Source: Allomuricauda sp. TMED12 (GTDB lineage Bacteria; Bacteroidota; Bacteroidia; Flavobacteriales; Flavobacteriaceae). From it: a stretch of DNA of 64,000 bases. The DNA lies in contig NHBR02000122.1 of assembly GCA_002167435.2 (NCBI GenBank), positions 50,481-114,480 of the forward strand. The letters run 5' to 3'. Within the stretch, counting starts at the first letter, position 1; each line of letters begins with the position of its first letter. The notes below the pieces were generated by a model. It worked only from the letters and a program-made list of their open reading frames with translations. It was not told where the DNA came from and made no database searches. Made by a program: the position numbers and the translations under genes. Positions 8,372-17,524 of this stretch are shown here, one piece after another.

Positions 8372-8638
8372 ATGAGCAAGAAAAACAACAACGGTCAAAA
8401 ACCTGTCAAGGAGTTTGTCTTCCAAAAGAAGAACTACCTCTTCCTTTTTATAGGTATTGCCTTTATAGCCCTCGGGTTTATTTTGATGAGCGGTGGTGGA
8501 AGTGACGACCCCGAAGTATTCAATCCCGAGATATACAACTTTAGAAGAATTCGCCTCGCGCCTACCTTGATTCTTATTGGCCTTGGTATTCAAGTGTATG
8601 CCATTTTGTTAAACCCCAACAAGAAAAACAAGGAGTAA
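8372..8638 (+). CDS. DUF3098 family membrane protein
   Basis: 88 residues with two hydrophobic segments (YLFLFIGIAFIALGFILM near 23-42 and LAPTLILIGLGIQVYAILL near 61-80) and charged ends, as in DUF3098. It begins 9 bases after ftsX and ends one base before uppP, so it is almost certainly cotranscribed. The family is conserved in this ftsX-uppP context, which suggests a role at the cell envelope or divisome. No biochemical function is known. Confidence 0.85.
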   Translation: MSKKNNNGQKPVKEFVFQKKNYLFLFIGIAFIALGFILMSGGGSDDPEVFNPEIYNFRRIRLAPTLILIGLGIQVYAILLNPNKKNKE

Positions 8639-8639
8639 T

Positions 8640-9434
8640 TTGGAATTAATTGATGCTATAATCCTTGGTATTATTCAAGGGTTGACCGAATTTTTACCTG
8701 TTTCCTCCAGCGGTCATTTAGAATTGGGAAAAGCCATTTTAGGAGCGCAAGCCGTTCCTGAAGAGAGTCTACTGTTCACCGTAGTGCTACACTTTGCAAC
8801 CGCATTAAGTACCTTGGTAGTGTTCCGAAAAGATGTTTTTGAAATTTTAAAAGGCCTATTTCAATTTAAGTGGAACGAGGAAACCCAATTTTCATTGAAA
8901 ATCATCATCTCCATGATTCCTGCCGCTTTGGTAGGGCTGTTTTTAAATGACTTTATCGAGGTGTTTTTTGATGGCGCCATCGTCATTGTAGGCATCATGC
9001 TCGTAATCACGGCTTTTTTGTTGTATTTGGCAGATTTGGCCAAGACCACCGATAAAAATGTATCGTTCCGAAGTTCTTTTGCTATAGGCATGGCACAGGC
9101 CGTTGCCATTCTTCCGGGTATTTCAAGAAGTGGGGCTACCATATCCGCTGCCGTACTTTTAGGAGTAGACAAGACAAAATCGGCTCGTTTTTCCTTTTTG
9201 ATGGTGGTTCCGCTGATCTTGGGTAAAGTGGCCAAAGATGTGATGGGCGGTGATATCACTTTCCAGGGGGATCAGGCTGTGGCCATGGGAGCAGGGTTTG
9301 CCGCTGCCTTTATCGCTGGACTTGCTGCCTGTACGTGGATGATTAAATTGGTACGACAAAGCAAACTCACTTATTTTGCCATTTACTGTTTAATCGTAGG
9401 GTTGATTGCCCTTGCTTGGAGCGTTTGGGGATAG
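8640..9434 (+). CDS. uppP: Undecaprenyl-diphosphatase
   Basis: 264 residues matching the BacA/UppP family. Motif 1 is GLTEFLPVSSSGHLELG at about residues 14-30 and motif 2 is PGISRSGATIS near 160-170, holding the catalytic Glu, Ser, His and Arg. Seven or eight membrane segments are seen. It dephosphorylates undecaprenyl diphosphate to recycle the lipid carrier for peptidoglycan and O-antigen synthesis. The start is TTG at 8640, giving MELIDAIILGIIQG as in homologs; there is no ATG. It follows DUF3098 by one base, which suggests translational coupling. Confidence 0.95.
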   Translation: MELIDAIILGIIQGLTEFLPVSSSGHLELGKAILGAQAVPEESLLFTVVLHFATALSTLVVFRKDVFEILKGLFQFKWNEETQFSLKIIISMIPAALVGLFLNDFIEVFFDGAIVIVGIMLVITAFLLYLADLAKTTDKNVSFRSSFAIGMAQAVAILPGISRSGATISAAVLLGVDKTKSARFSFLMVVPLILGKVAKDVMGGDITFQGDQAVAMGAGFAAAFIAGLAACTWMIKLVRQSKLTYFAIYCLIVGLIALAWSVWG

Positions 9435-9465
9435 ATCAGTATATTTGCTCCAAAACCCCAAGTTT

Positions 9466-10164
9466 TTGAACACCAAAGAAGATTTTTTAAACGGTCAGAT
9501 TTTATTGATCGATAAACCACTGGAATGGACTTCTTTCCAAGCGGTGAATGCGCTAAAATGGGCCATTCGAAAAAAATTCAGCCTTAAAAAGATAAAAATC
9601 GGTCATGCAGGTACCTTGGACCCTTTGGCCACTGGCTTGTTGATCATCTGCACAGGGAAATTCACTAAAAAGATCCCTGAGCTTCAAGGACAGCTAAAAG
9701 AATACACCGGAACCTTTACCTTGGGTGCCACTACACCATCTTATGATTTGGAGACCGAAGTGAATGAGACCTTTCCAACAGACCATATCACGGACACCTC
9801 CATCAAAGAGGCTGCCAAACAGTTCTTGGGCGAGATTGACCAAGTACCACCCATCTTTTCAGCATTAAAAAAAGATGGCAAGCGATTGTACGAGCTTGCC
9901 CGCGAAGGCAAACAAGTAGAAATAAAATCCCGTAAAATAGAAATTCTTGGGTTTGAGATTACCCGAATTTCGCTCCCCGAAGTGGACTTTCGGGTGGTGT
10001 GTAGCAAAGGAACCTATATCCGTTCCTTAGCACATGATTTTGGGAAGGCTTTGGACTCCGGAGCCCATTTATCCAAGCTAAGAAGAACCAAAATAGGGGA
10101 TTTCAACGTAGATAATGCTACAAGCCCCAATGTTTTCAAGGAAAATCTTGAAGTAAACGCCTAA
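9466..10164 (+). CDS. truB: tRNA pseudouridine(55) synthase
   Basis: 232 residues. The catalytic Asp is in GHAGTLDPLATGLL near residue 45, and the N-terminal QILLIDKPLEWTSFQ is standard. The enzyme makes pseudouridine 55 in the T loop of tRNAs. The TTG at 9466 (product starting MNTKEDF) was chosen because family similarity begins there; an earlier TTG at 9406 would add 20 residues overlapping the end of uppP and without similarity. It lies 31 bases after uppP and is part of the same operon. Confidence 0.93.
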   Translation: MNTKEDFLNGQILLIDKPLEWTSFQAVNALKWAIRKKFSLKKIKIGHAGTLDPLATGLLIICTGKFTKKIPELQGQLKEYTGTFTLGATTPSYDLETEVNETFPTDHITDTSIKEAAKQFLGEIDQVPPIFSALKKDGKRLYELAREGKQVEIKSRKIEILGFEITRISLPEVDFRVVCSKGTYIRSLAHDFGKALDSGAHLSKLRRTKIGDFNVDNATSPNVFKENLEVNA

Positions 10165-10217
10165 ACCTAAAGGGTTGGGACAAAATAATTTTGCAAAAAA
10201 GAGGTTATAGTTAAACC

Positions 10218-10937
10218 ATGAACTTAAACAAGAGCCAGTTATCACTTTTGATCACTTTCTTTTCTATGTCCATAGTGGTTTTATTGTTGTTCAATATCCA
10301 CTTAGGGAGCATACAAGAGGATGAATATGTGATTGAAATGAGCTTGGCCGATGAAGACATTGAGAAACTTCTCGAGGAAGAAGAGGAACGATTGGAAGAA
10401 ATGCAGGCCAATAGTGATCCCATTAAAAGTCATATGGCCCTTAATGAAACTGCAAAACCAAGCATTGGAAACCCAGAACCCTTAAAAACATTGGAGGAGC
10501 TCATGGAAGAAAGAGCCTTGAGCAGCGAAACTGGCGAATACGCCGATAACTCTGGTTTTGAGGAGCAGCTAAAACAATTGAAGGCGCAACGCGATGAGAA
10601 AAAAGAGAAATTGGGCGAACGCGATGCCCAAAAAGAAGAATACACCAATTACTTAAAGGACAGACGCACTTCCATCTCTTACTCTTTGGTCGAACGAAAT
10701 GCCTATTATCTCCCACCACCAATTTATACTTGTATTGAAGGAGGAAAAGTCGTTGTAAATATTACAGTAGATGATAAAGGCTATGTTACCGAAGCTAGTT
10801 TTAACGACAAAAGTTCTGGAACCAGTAACGGCTGTTTGGTAGACAACGCCATTGCATATGCCCTTAAGGCACGTTTTAGCCCAGATTCCAAAGATTCTCA
10901 GATAGGCACGATCACTTATCTATTCCAAAGCAAGTAA
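10218..10937 (+). CDS. TonB-C-like protein, membrane anchored
   Basis: 239 residues. One N-terminal membrane segment (LLITFFSMSIVVLLLFNIHL, about 9-28) is followed by a highly charged, Glu-rich coiled region (about 45-150), then a C-terminal domain resembling TonB-C: GGKVVVNITVDDKGYVTEA followed by NAIAYALKARFSPD. This is the topology of an energy-transducing TonB-like protein, but the usual Pro-rich linker is replaced by acidic coiled coil. It follows truB by 53 bases, a position kept in many flavobacteria. Its last 18 bases overlap the end of the convergent thioredoxin-like gene. Confidence 0.75.
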   Translation: MNLNKSQLSLLITFFSMSIVVLLLFNIHLGSIQEDEYVIEMSLADEDIEKLLEEEEERLEEMQANSDPIKSHMALNETAKPSIGNPEPLKTLEELMEERALSSETGEYADNSGFEEQLKQLKAQRDEKKEKLGERDAQKEEYTNYLKDRRTSISYSLVERNAYYLPPPIYTCIEGGKVVVNITVDDKGYVTEASFNDKSSGTSNGCLVDNAIAYALKARFSPDSKDSQIGTITYLFQSK

Positions 10938-11540
10938 CTCCAAGATATCTTCCAGAATATTTTGACCTTTGTTTTTGTTGTACCACACCTGAAGGTCTTG
11001 CTTGAACTCAGCGGTCAATTTTCCATGCTCTCTTTTGAAGTCAGCTACCATTTGAGTAGCAATGCTTGGTCTGGGACCCCACTCTCCCATTATTTCATTA
11101 TTGGATTTATCCAAAATAATTACTTTGGGAATGGAACGGGCACCATTGGTAAGGAACGTATCCATTAAATCGAGACTTTCATCTCTCAAAACAACTTTTA
11201 AGGTGATGTTTGGATTCGCTTCGGCTATTTTATTGATTATTGGCAAACTCGCTGCGGCATCTCCACACCAGCTTTCGGTCAATGCCAAGAACACTAGTTC
11301 TCTATCTAAGGATTCCAATTTTTGTTGAATTGCTTCAGGAATCTTAAAGGTTTTCTCCCAACGAACCATTCTGCGATCGCCCAGTTTGGTATAGTTGACC
11401 ATAGCCTCGGATTGTTCATTCCCTGTAGTTTTCCCATTTTTCGCCAATTGGCTTACCAACTCGAGATATCTTGCATAATCCATTCCATTTGAAATGTACT
11501 CCTGAACAATTTCCAATCTATTTTTTTCCAAAACTTCCAT
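10920..11540 (-). CDS. Thioredoxin-fold protein with single-cysteine site
   Basis: 206 residues of the thioredoxin-like type (Thioredoxin_9-like). The usual CxxC is replaced by WCGDAAASLP near residue 95, and the cis-proline loop is RSIPKVIILD. With a single cysteine it is unlikely to be a classical dithiol oxidoreductase; monothiol or scaffold roles are possible. No signal peptide is seen, so it is cytoplasmic. The ATG at 11540 (MEVLEKNRLEI) was preferred to one 14 codons earlier, which adds only a hydrophobic stretch without similarity. Confidence 0.75.
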   Translation of the reverse strand: MEVLEKNRLEIVQEYISNGMDYARYLELVSQLAKNGKTTGNEQSEAMVNYTKLGDRRMVRWEKTFKIPEAIQQKLESLDRELVFLALTESWCGDAAASLPIINKIAEANPNITLKVVLRDESLDLMDTFLTNGARSIPKVIILDKSNNEIMGEWGPRPSIATQMVADFKREHGKLTAEFKQDLQVWYNKNKGQNILEDILELLALE

Positions 11541-11734
11541 AAAAATAATTTTTTTCAAAAGTACATAGGGCAGTTGGCCCATTTGTTGACTTTTGTCATT
11601 GGTTGTTTCTACACCCTAATCCTTACATGCCTGCTTTGCATTTTAAAGGCTTCATATACCAAAAACCGTCAAACCGAGTGAAATTCCAAAGGAATTTTGT
11701 AACCAGAACTTCAATAATAATGCGCAACGGGTTC

Positions 11735-13150
11735 TTACAATGTTTTGGGGTTTATGGCCAAACTCTTGAACAACATGGCCTTGGTATAGAAAAACTTGTT
11801 CTGCATTTCGTTCTGCTTTAAGTAAGCATCAATGAGTTTACTCTCTCTGGAATTGATCAAGAAAAGGGAACTCTCCCCAAAACTGAATTTTCGCTCTTCA
11901 GCATTTAACAAGGTTGAGTAGTCGTTCACAATATCCTCGATTAGCTGATTCTGCTCCGTAAAAGAATCCAGTTCATTGTAAATAGCAATTACCTTGTTCT
12001 GTATTTCCACTTGGGCATTGTCCCTTTCGTATTCTGCATCTCTAAGCTTAAACTTGGCCAGTTTTAAGTCTCCGCGCTCTTTACGCAGGAAAATCGGCAT
12101 TTGAAAACTTAATCCAGCTTTGTAGTTCTCGGTAATGAAAGAATTCATCAATTCGGGCGTTTCGGTGACGAAGTTATACTCCGCCTTTAGCTTGGGGAGT
12201 AACTTATTTGCCTTTAAACGCTTATCCACTGTCAATCCTTCAATTTTATACTCCAAGGACATTAGTTTCGGATGCGTCTGCAAATTGAAACTATCCAATG
12301 GCACCCCTTCTATTTCCAAGGTTGTATTGATATCCATTTCGGGTTCCAAATTCGGTTGTATTCCTGATTGAAGTTCCACGGGTACATCTTCAATCCACAA
12401 AAAGTTACTGAGCTCCAATGATTTTTTCATCAATCTGACTTTCGCCTGCTGATAACCCAAATCCCTATTACGAACAGCGATTTTGGCCTCTACGGTATCG
12501 ATCATGGCAATATCACCTGCCAAGGCCCTCTCTTTTATCCCTTGAAAACGTATTTCGGCATTCTCCAAAAAATCATTGTATACCTCGGCATCCCTATAAG
12601 CTTTCAACCAATCAAAATAGGCAAGTGAAGCATTGTACAACACTTGGTTGACCTGCAAGTCCTGATCAGCTTTTGTCTGCTCCCTAAAAAATTTGGCCTT
12701 CCTCAAAGTGGCCATACGCTCATTGATCCAGAATCCTTGTAAAACGGACATGGACACTCCTGCGCTGTACAAACCATCCTCGGGGAGGGTTTCATCGGGA
12801 TTTATATAGGCGCCTTCATTCTGCTGAAAATTTCCTTTAAGCTCAATACCAAACCATGTTGGGATTTTAAATGTTGCGTTAAGACGGTCCCAGTATTCGG
12901 TTCCTTTAAACTCCTTTGTAGAGTAATCAACTTCCACCTTAGGGTCAAAGCCACCACGGGCTTTCATAAGATTGGCTTGCCCCATGGCTATATTCAACTG
13001 GGCCTGCTTGGCAATGGGGTGATATTTTTTTACATAGCCCAAATACTCTTTAAACCCAAGTACCAAGGAATCTTGTTGAGCATAAAAAGAACTTACGTAA
13101 AAGAAAAAGAGGGTACAGAATAAAAGTAATCTTCTATTTCTTTGTGGCAT
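11735..13150 (-). CDS. TolC family outer-membrane efflux protein
   Basis: 471 residues with an N-terminal signal peptide (LLLFCTLFFFYVSSFYAQ) and two long alpha-helical repeats typical of TolC, for example KAKFFREQTKADQDLQVNQ and KLAKFKLRDAEYERDNAQ. It should form the trimeric outer-membrane exit duct. It is last in the order TetR, ABC, HlyD, TolC on the minus strand and overlaps the HlyD gene by 17 bases. The intergenic stretch after it (11541-11734) shows no gene. Confidence 0.88.
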   Translation of the reverse strand: MPQRNRRLLLFCTLFFFYVSSFYAQQDSLVLGFKEYLGYVKKYHPIAKQAQLNIAMGQANLMKARGGFDPKVEVDYSTKEFKGTEYWDRLNATFKIPTWFGIELKGNFQQNEGAYINPDETLPEDGLYSAGVSMSVLQGFWINERMATLRKAKFFREQTKADQDLQVNQVLYNASLAYFDWLKAYRDAEVYNDFLENAEIRFQGIKERALAGDIAMIDTVEAKIAVRNRDLGYQQAKVRLMKKSLELSNFLWIEDVPVELQSGIQPNLEPEMDINTTLEIEGVPLDSFNLQTHPKLMSLEYKIEGLTVDKRLKANKLLPKLKAEYNFVTETPELMNSFITENYKAGLSFQMPIFLRKERGDLKLAKFKLRDAEYERDNAQVEIQNKVIAIYNELDSFTEQNQLIEDIVNDYSTLLNAEERKFSFGESSLFLINSRESKLIDAYLKQNEMQNKFFYTKAMLFKSLAINPKTL

Positions 13151-14489
13151 CTGCGCTGGTGTTTTGAGGTTGATAATAATTCGGTGGGAAACCGTTCAGC
13201 TGTCTCCACAATTCAAACCAAATAGGAACATCTTCCAATAGGGCCATGGTACTTGCGCCGGAGCCTACACGAATATCCTTGGGCCATGGGGCCTCTTCCC
13301 CATCTGGGGCCAATAGTATACGATACTTTCCATTTGGACTGATGAAATTCTCAATGGCAACCACTTTACCCCCAAAGGTTCCATAGGAAACATTGGGCCA
13401 ACCGCTAAATACGATAGCTGGCCAGCCATCAAACTGGATACGCACCTTTTCATCCAAATGAATCAATGGTAGGTCGATAGGGTCTACATAAGTTTCAACG
13501 GCTATGTCATAATCTGAAGGCATTATTCCCACCAAGCGTGCTCCTTCTTTAAAAGTTTCCCCAATTCCGGATTGGATGGCCTTGGTGATATAACCATTTT
13601 GAGGCGCTCGAATATAGAGCATATTGTTCCTCATTTCATAATTGGTGTACTGGTTCTCCAATTTGGTGACCTGGGCTTCAGAATCAAATTGATTGGATTG
13701 TGCGGTGTAAAGGTCGCTTTGGGCCTTTGAAATCTTATCCGTATACTCGGCTTGCACCCTATTAATTTCCACCTGTGCATTGATTACCTCGTTTTTACTC
13801 GCCAACAATTTATTTTCTTGACTTATTAGCTTGGCCTGTGTTTCTTGAAGTTTGAGCCGTTTTTCCTCCAAATCCGTGATTGCTTTCAACCCTTCTTCCT
13901 GTAGCTTCTCCACCCGACCGTACTGACGCTCGGCTATAGCGATATTGGTCTTTGCAGCTTCAAGGTCAATACTGTCGCTCTTTACCTTTAACTTGGACTG
14001 CATAAGTTTATTCTTGGCCTGTTCCAACTTTAACCTACGTTCCTGATCCAACGCTTTGATTTGCTGGTTCAATGCCTTCACTTTTTCTTGATAGGAGGTA
14101 ACAGACATGTTTTTGGCCTTAATCTGTTTTCCTGTTCGTTCTACAAGATTTGGATCAAAATATTCACTTTTCACCTCCGAGATGAAAAGAATGGTGTCCC
14201 CCTTTTCCACATAATCACCTTCCCTAACATACCACTTTTCAATTCGCCCTGGAATTGGGGATTGAATGGTTTGTGGCCGTTGGTCAGGGGTTAACGTGGT
14301 GAGGTACCCTCTGCCGGAAATATTCTGGGTCCACGGCAAAAACATCATAAAAAGCACTGCAATGGAAAAGGATGACAGAAAGCGATTAAAATGTTTATAA
14401 TGCCTTTTATGAAACACTTTTTTGCCTGCCTCATAACCGGTAAGATCTACCTTCTCATTCAACTTATTATTTGAAGAAATATTCAGCAT
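13134..14489 (-). CDS. HlyD family membrane-fusion protein
   Basis: 451 residues. One membrane segment near 38-56 (FSIAVLFMMFLPWTQ) is followed by a biotinyl-lipoyl half motif (GRIEKWYVREGDYVEKGDTI), a long coiled-coil hairpin of about 180 residues, and the second lipoyl half (IRAPQNGYITKAIQSGIGET). This is the periplasmic adaptor linking the ABC transporter to the TolC duct, as in type I secretion and related exporters. It starts 5 bases after the ABC gene and overlaps the TolC gene. Substrate unknown. Confidence 0.9.
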   Translation of the reverse strand: MLNISSNNKLNEKVDLTGYEAGKKVFHKRHYKHFNRFLSSFSIAVLFMMFLPWTQNISGRGYLTTLTPDQRPQTIQSPIPGRIEKWYVREGDYVEKGDTILFISEVKSEYFDPNLVERTGKQIKAKNMSVTSYQEKVKALNQQIKALDQERRLKLEQAKNKLMQSKLKVKSDSIDLEAAKTNIAIAERQYGRVEKLQEEGLKAITDLEEKRLKLQETQAKLISQENKLLASKNEVINAQVEINRVQAEYTDKISKAQSDLYTAQSNQFDSEAQVTKLENQYTNYEMRNNMLYIRAPQNGYITKAIQSGIGETFKEGARLVGIMPSDYDIAVETYVDPIDLPLIHLDEKVRIQFDGWPAIVFSGWPNVSYGTFGGKVVAIENFISPNGKYRILLAPDGEEAPWPKDIRVGSGASTMALLEDVPIWFELWRQLNGFPPNYYQPQNTSADATKK

Positions 14490-14494
14490 GAGCT

Positions 14495-16162
14495 TTATTT
14501 TACGTTAGTCAATTTACCTTTGTCCATACGAATTATTTGATTGCATCGACTTTGCCATTTTGGGTTTTCACTTACGACCACCAAGGCCCATCCATTGGCC
14601 GGGTCGGAAAGAAAATCCATCATCCTTTCTGTTCCTTCTTCATCATATTGCTCCAAAGGATCTTTTAGGATCATAAGTTTGGGCCTTGTCACTATACTTC
14701 GGGCCAACACAATCTTTCTTGAAATAAAATCGGGAATCTTCTTTCCTTCGGGATACAAAATGGTCTTGAGTCCTTGGGGCTGTTCTTTTACAAACTGTGT
14801 AAGACTTACTTTTTCCAAGGCCCAGTATACATCTTCAATCGGAATATCTTTGTTTCCGAAAGTTATATTGTCCAACAGTGTTCCCTCAAATGGATATTCC
14901 TCCTTAAGTGAATGCCCTAAATAGGAGCGATACTGGCTTAATTTTACTCCCTGCAATGCAACATTGTTCACATATATTTTACCTGAATCTGGCTCCAGTA
15001 TTCCTGCCATCATTCGTAACAAGGTAGAACGTCCTGAACCACTCTTTCCCTGTATCAACAATCGAGTATCTGGACGAACGGTCAAAGACAAATGGTCTAT
15101 AATTTTCTTTTCCAGCCCAGGAACTTTATAAACTATATCTTCAAGCTCCACTGTTAGGCCTTCATTATCTTTAAATGGAGTTTCTCCATCTCTTGGCTCT
15201 AGTTTTTTGTCCACGACCTGACCCATTTTCTCTAAAGAGGTCAATAGGTCATAAAACGTTTCGAGACCTAAAATTAATTTTTCTACAGAACTGATTACCA
15301 ATAGAATAATAATTTCTGCTGCCACAAACTGACCTATATTCATTTGCTGCTCCAACACCAACAACCCCCCAATCAATAACAAACCGGCCGTTACCAAGAC
15401 CTTAAAGCCAATCATTTGAATAAATTGCAGGACCAGAACCTTAAAGTGGTTTTCCCTTGCCTCTAGATAATCCTCTACCAGCATGTCGTTCTTATCCAAT
15501 GCATGCGAAGTTTTTCCCGAAAGCTTAAAACTAACAATGGAACGAGCAATTTCTTGTACCCAATGTGCTACTTTATACTTGATCTTGGATTCTTCCAAAC
15601 TGGTATCCAATCCCCTTTGCGCTGTAAACTTGAACACAATATAAATGAGCAAGAGCAACAATAATCCGTAGATGATAAAGAAAGGGTGATAAAAAGAAAG
15701 CAACAATAATCCAAAAACTATCTGCAACAAAGCTGCTGGAAAATCGATAAGTATTTTCGAGAGCGATTTTTGAACTGTAAGCGTATCAAAAAAACGATTG
15801 GCCAGTTCTGGTGGATAATAGTACCGGAGCTCGCTCATTTTTATTTTTGGAAAACGATACGCAAACTCAAAAGACGATCTTGTGAAAATTTTCTGTTGGA
15901 GGTTTTCAATAATTCGAATCTGCATCAACTGAAGAACCCCAACAAAAGCAACTCCTAAAGTAACCAATACCACAAGTACGATCCAAGAGGTGCTTACTCT
16001 AGCACCTTGTATAAGATTGATAATGGCCTGGATTCCCAAAGGAAGGGAAAGGTTTACCAAACCCGCAAAAATAGCGTAGTAAAATATTTGAAAAATATCC
16101 TTTTTATCCAGAGTCAATAGACCCATTAAACGTTGCCAAGCGGTTAGTATATTTTTAGCCAT
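14495..16162 (-). CDS. ABC exporter half-transporter with degenerate ATPase domain
   Basis: 555 residues: an ABC exporter membrane domain with about six helices (residues 20-310), then a nucleotide-binding domain from about 335. Every catalytic motif of that domain is altered. Walker A is GKSGSGRST (Lys replaced by Arg, codon CGT). The Q-loop position reads GHSLKEEYPF. The LSGGQ signature is replaced by IPDFISRK. Walker B ends LMILKDP with no Glu after Asp. The H-loop reads VVSENPKW with no His. The fold is kept and the frame is intact, so the loss looks selected rather than decay. It either works without hydrolysis or pairs with a separate ATPase. It overlaps the TetR gene by 8 bases. Confidence 0.88.
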   Translation of the reverse strand: MAKNILTAWQRLMGLLTLDKKDIFQIFYYAIFAGLVNLSLPLGIQAIINLIQGARVSTSWIVLVVLVTLGVAFVGVLQLMQIRIIENLQQKIFTRSSFEFAYRFPKIKMSELRYYYPPELANRFFDTLTVQKSLSKILIDFPAALLQIVFGLLLLSFYHPFFIIYGLLLLLLIYIVFKFTAQRGLDTSLEESKIKYKVAHWVQEIARSIVSFKLSGKTSHALDKNDMLVEDYLEARENHFKVLVLQFIQMIGFKVLVTAGLLLIGGLLVLEQQMNIGQFVAAEIIILLVISSVEKLILGLETFYDLLTSLEKMGQVVDKKLEPRDGETPFKDNEGLTVELEDIVYKVPGLEKKIIDHLSLTVRPDTRLLIQGKSGSGRSTLLRMMAGILEPDSGKIYVNNVALQGVKLSQYRSYLGHSLKEEYPFEGTLLDNITFGNKDIPIEDVYWALEKVSLTQFVKEQPQGLKTILYPEGKKIPDFISRKIVLARSIVTRPKLMILKDPLEQYDEEGTERMMDFLSDPANGWALVVVSENPKWQSRCNQIIRMDKGKLTNVK

Positions 16163-16850
16163 TAAGTTTAAGGTTTAGCGTGCGGAATATTAGGTCCGTA
16201 AAAAATTGGGTTGGAGTAATTTTTTCGTTACAATTGGTAAGCTTTGGAAAGTGCTCTGCCAAAAAATATTGATGCAAAGTACCCTCCAAAATAGTGCTTG
16301 CCAAACTCAGTGGATAAGGATAATTCTCATCCACAACTTGAATCATCTTACTGATACGGCTTACTATTCTCTTACTAATTGTAAAGTAACCATCCTTGTT
16401 CTCTTGGTCCACCTCTTTTACCAAGTAAGATTTAGAATATTCATTGATTATCAATTTATTTAGAACCACCTCATTCACATGTGAAAAGGAACTGTCCTCC
16501 TCCACATTTTGTGTAAGCACCTCTATTGCTTTTTTAAGTTTTTTCACTGGATCGGAAATACCATTGGTAGCAAAAACCATGCGATATTCCATCCAGCCCC
16601 AATACCATGAGGCCAAATAGAGCAATAGTTTGTGTTTATTTTCAAAATACCGGTAAATCGAGCTCTCGTTTGAGTGAATCCGAGCACCGAGCTTTTTAAA
16701 TGTAAAGCATTCAAAACCAATTTCATCAATCAACAGAATGCTATGCTCTATAATTTTTCTACCCAAATCCGAAGATTCCGGGTCCTTGACGTAGAGCTTA
16801 CCGTTCATTTCCAATTTCACGGATTTCATTAAAATATCCATTCCATCCAA
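16155..16850 (-). CDS. TetR family transcriptional regulator
   Basis: 231 residues. The N-terminal HTH lies near residues 32-75 (ILLIDEIGFECFTFKKLGARI, then SSIYRYFENKHKLLLYL), the usual TetR pattern, and is followed by an all-helical ligand domain. It is the first gene of an operon with the ABC, HlyD and TolC genes, so it most likely autoregulates the exporter. A 13-base perfect palindrome lies between its promoter elements at 16878-16890. The inducer is unknown. Confidence 0.88.
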   Translation of the reverse strand: MDGMDILMKSVKLEMNGKLYVKDPESSDLGRKIIEHSILLIDEIGFECFTFKKLGARIHSNESSIYRYFENKHKLLLYLASWYWGWMEYRMVFATNGISDPVKKLKKAIEVLTQNVEEDSSFSHVNEVVLNKLIINEYSKSYLVKEVDQENKDGYFTISKRIVSRISKMIQVVDENYPYPLSLASTILEGTLHQYFLAEHFPKLTNCNEKITPTQFFTDLIFRTLNLKLNG

Positions 16851-16869
16851 TTTTTAAAATAACTTCTCG

Positions 16870-16899
16870 CAAATATAATAGTATTACTATCATACTCTA
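16870..16899 (-). promoter_or_regulatory. Promoter and TetR operator of the exporter operon
   Basis: On the minus strand TATATTTG (16877-16870) is a perfect -7 box. A weak TTAG sits about 19 bases upstream. Between them lies the palindrome ATAGTA-T-TACTAT (16878-16890), where a bound TetR dimer would block RNA polymerase. Confidence 0.5.
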
Positions 16900-16960
16900 A
16901 TACTTTAACTTTCACTTAACGATTTCTTATTTTCACTACTTTTGATTTAAACGAACGGTT

Positions 16961-17524
16961 ATGAAGAAACACAGATGTGGTTGGTGCGAGGGCGACCCCT
17001 TATATGAAGCCTACCATGACGAGGAATGGGGCGTGCCCGTAAAAGACGATGAAACCCTATTTGAATTTTTAATCCTGGAGACCTTTCAGGCTGGATTAAG
17101 TTGGATTACCATATTGAGAAAACGGGACAATTTCAGAAAAGCTTTTGACCATTTTGACTACAAAAAGATTGCCAACTATAACCAAACCAAGATTGATAGC
17201 CTCTTGCAAGATGCTGGCATTATCAGAAACAAGTTAAAAGTAAACGCCACGGTCTCCAATGCAATTGCATTTATGGAGGTTCAAAAAGAATTTGGTAGTT
17301 TCAGTGAATATATTTGGGATTTTGTAGATGATAGGCCCATTAAAAATGAATGGAAAAACTATAAGGACGCTCCGGCAACTACGGAACTATCAAATGCCAT
17401 CAGTAAAGATTTAAAACAACGAGGCTTCAAATTTGTGGGAAGCACGGTAATTTATGCCCACATGCAGGCCACAGGCATGGTAAACGACCACGAAATAAAT
17501 TGTTTTAGGTATCATGAAGTTTAA
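16961..17524 (+). CDS. tag: DNA-3-methyladenine glycosylase I
   Basis: 187 residues, the normal length. It begins KKHRCGWCEGDPLYEAYHDEEWG, with the Zn-binding Cys and His of the Tag family, and the C-terminal zinc ligands follow in MQATGMVNDHEINCF. Tag excises 3-methyladenine from alkylated DNA. It is divergent from the TetR operon and overlaps the following secreted protein gene by 11 bases. A TACTTTTG box at 16937-16944 may be its -7 element. Confidence 0.95.
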   Translation: MKKHRCGWCEGDPLYEAYHDEEWGVPVKDDETLFEFLILETFQAGLSWITILRKRDNFRKAFDHFDYKKIANYNQTKIDSLLQDAGIIRNKLKVNATVSNAIAFMEVQKEFGSFSEYIWDFVDDRPIKNEWKNYKDAPATTELSNAISKDLKQRGFKFVGSTVIYAHMQATGMVNDHEINCFRYHEV

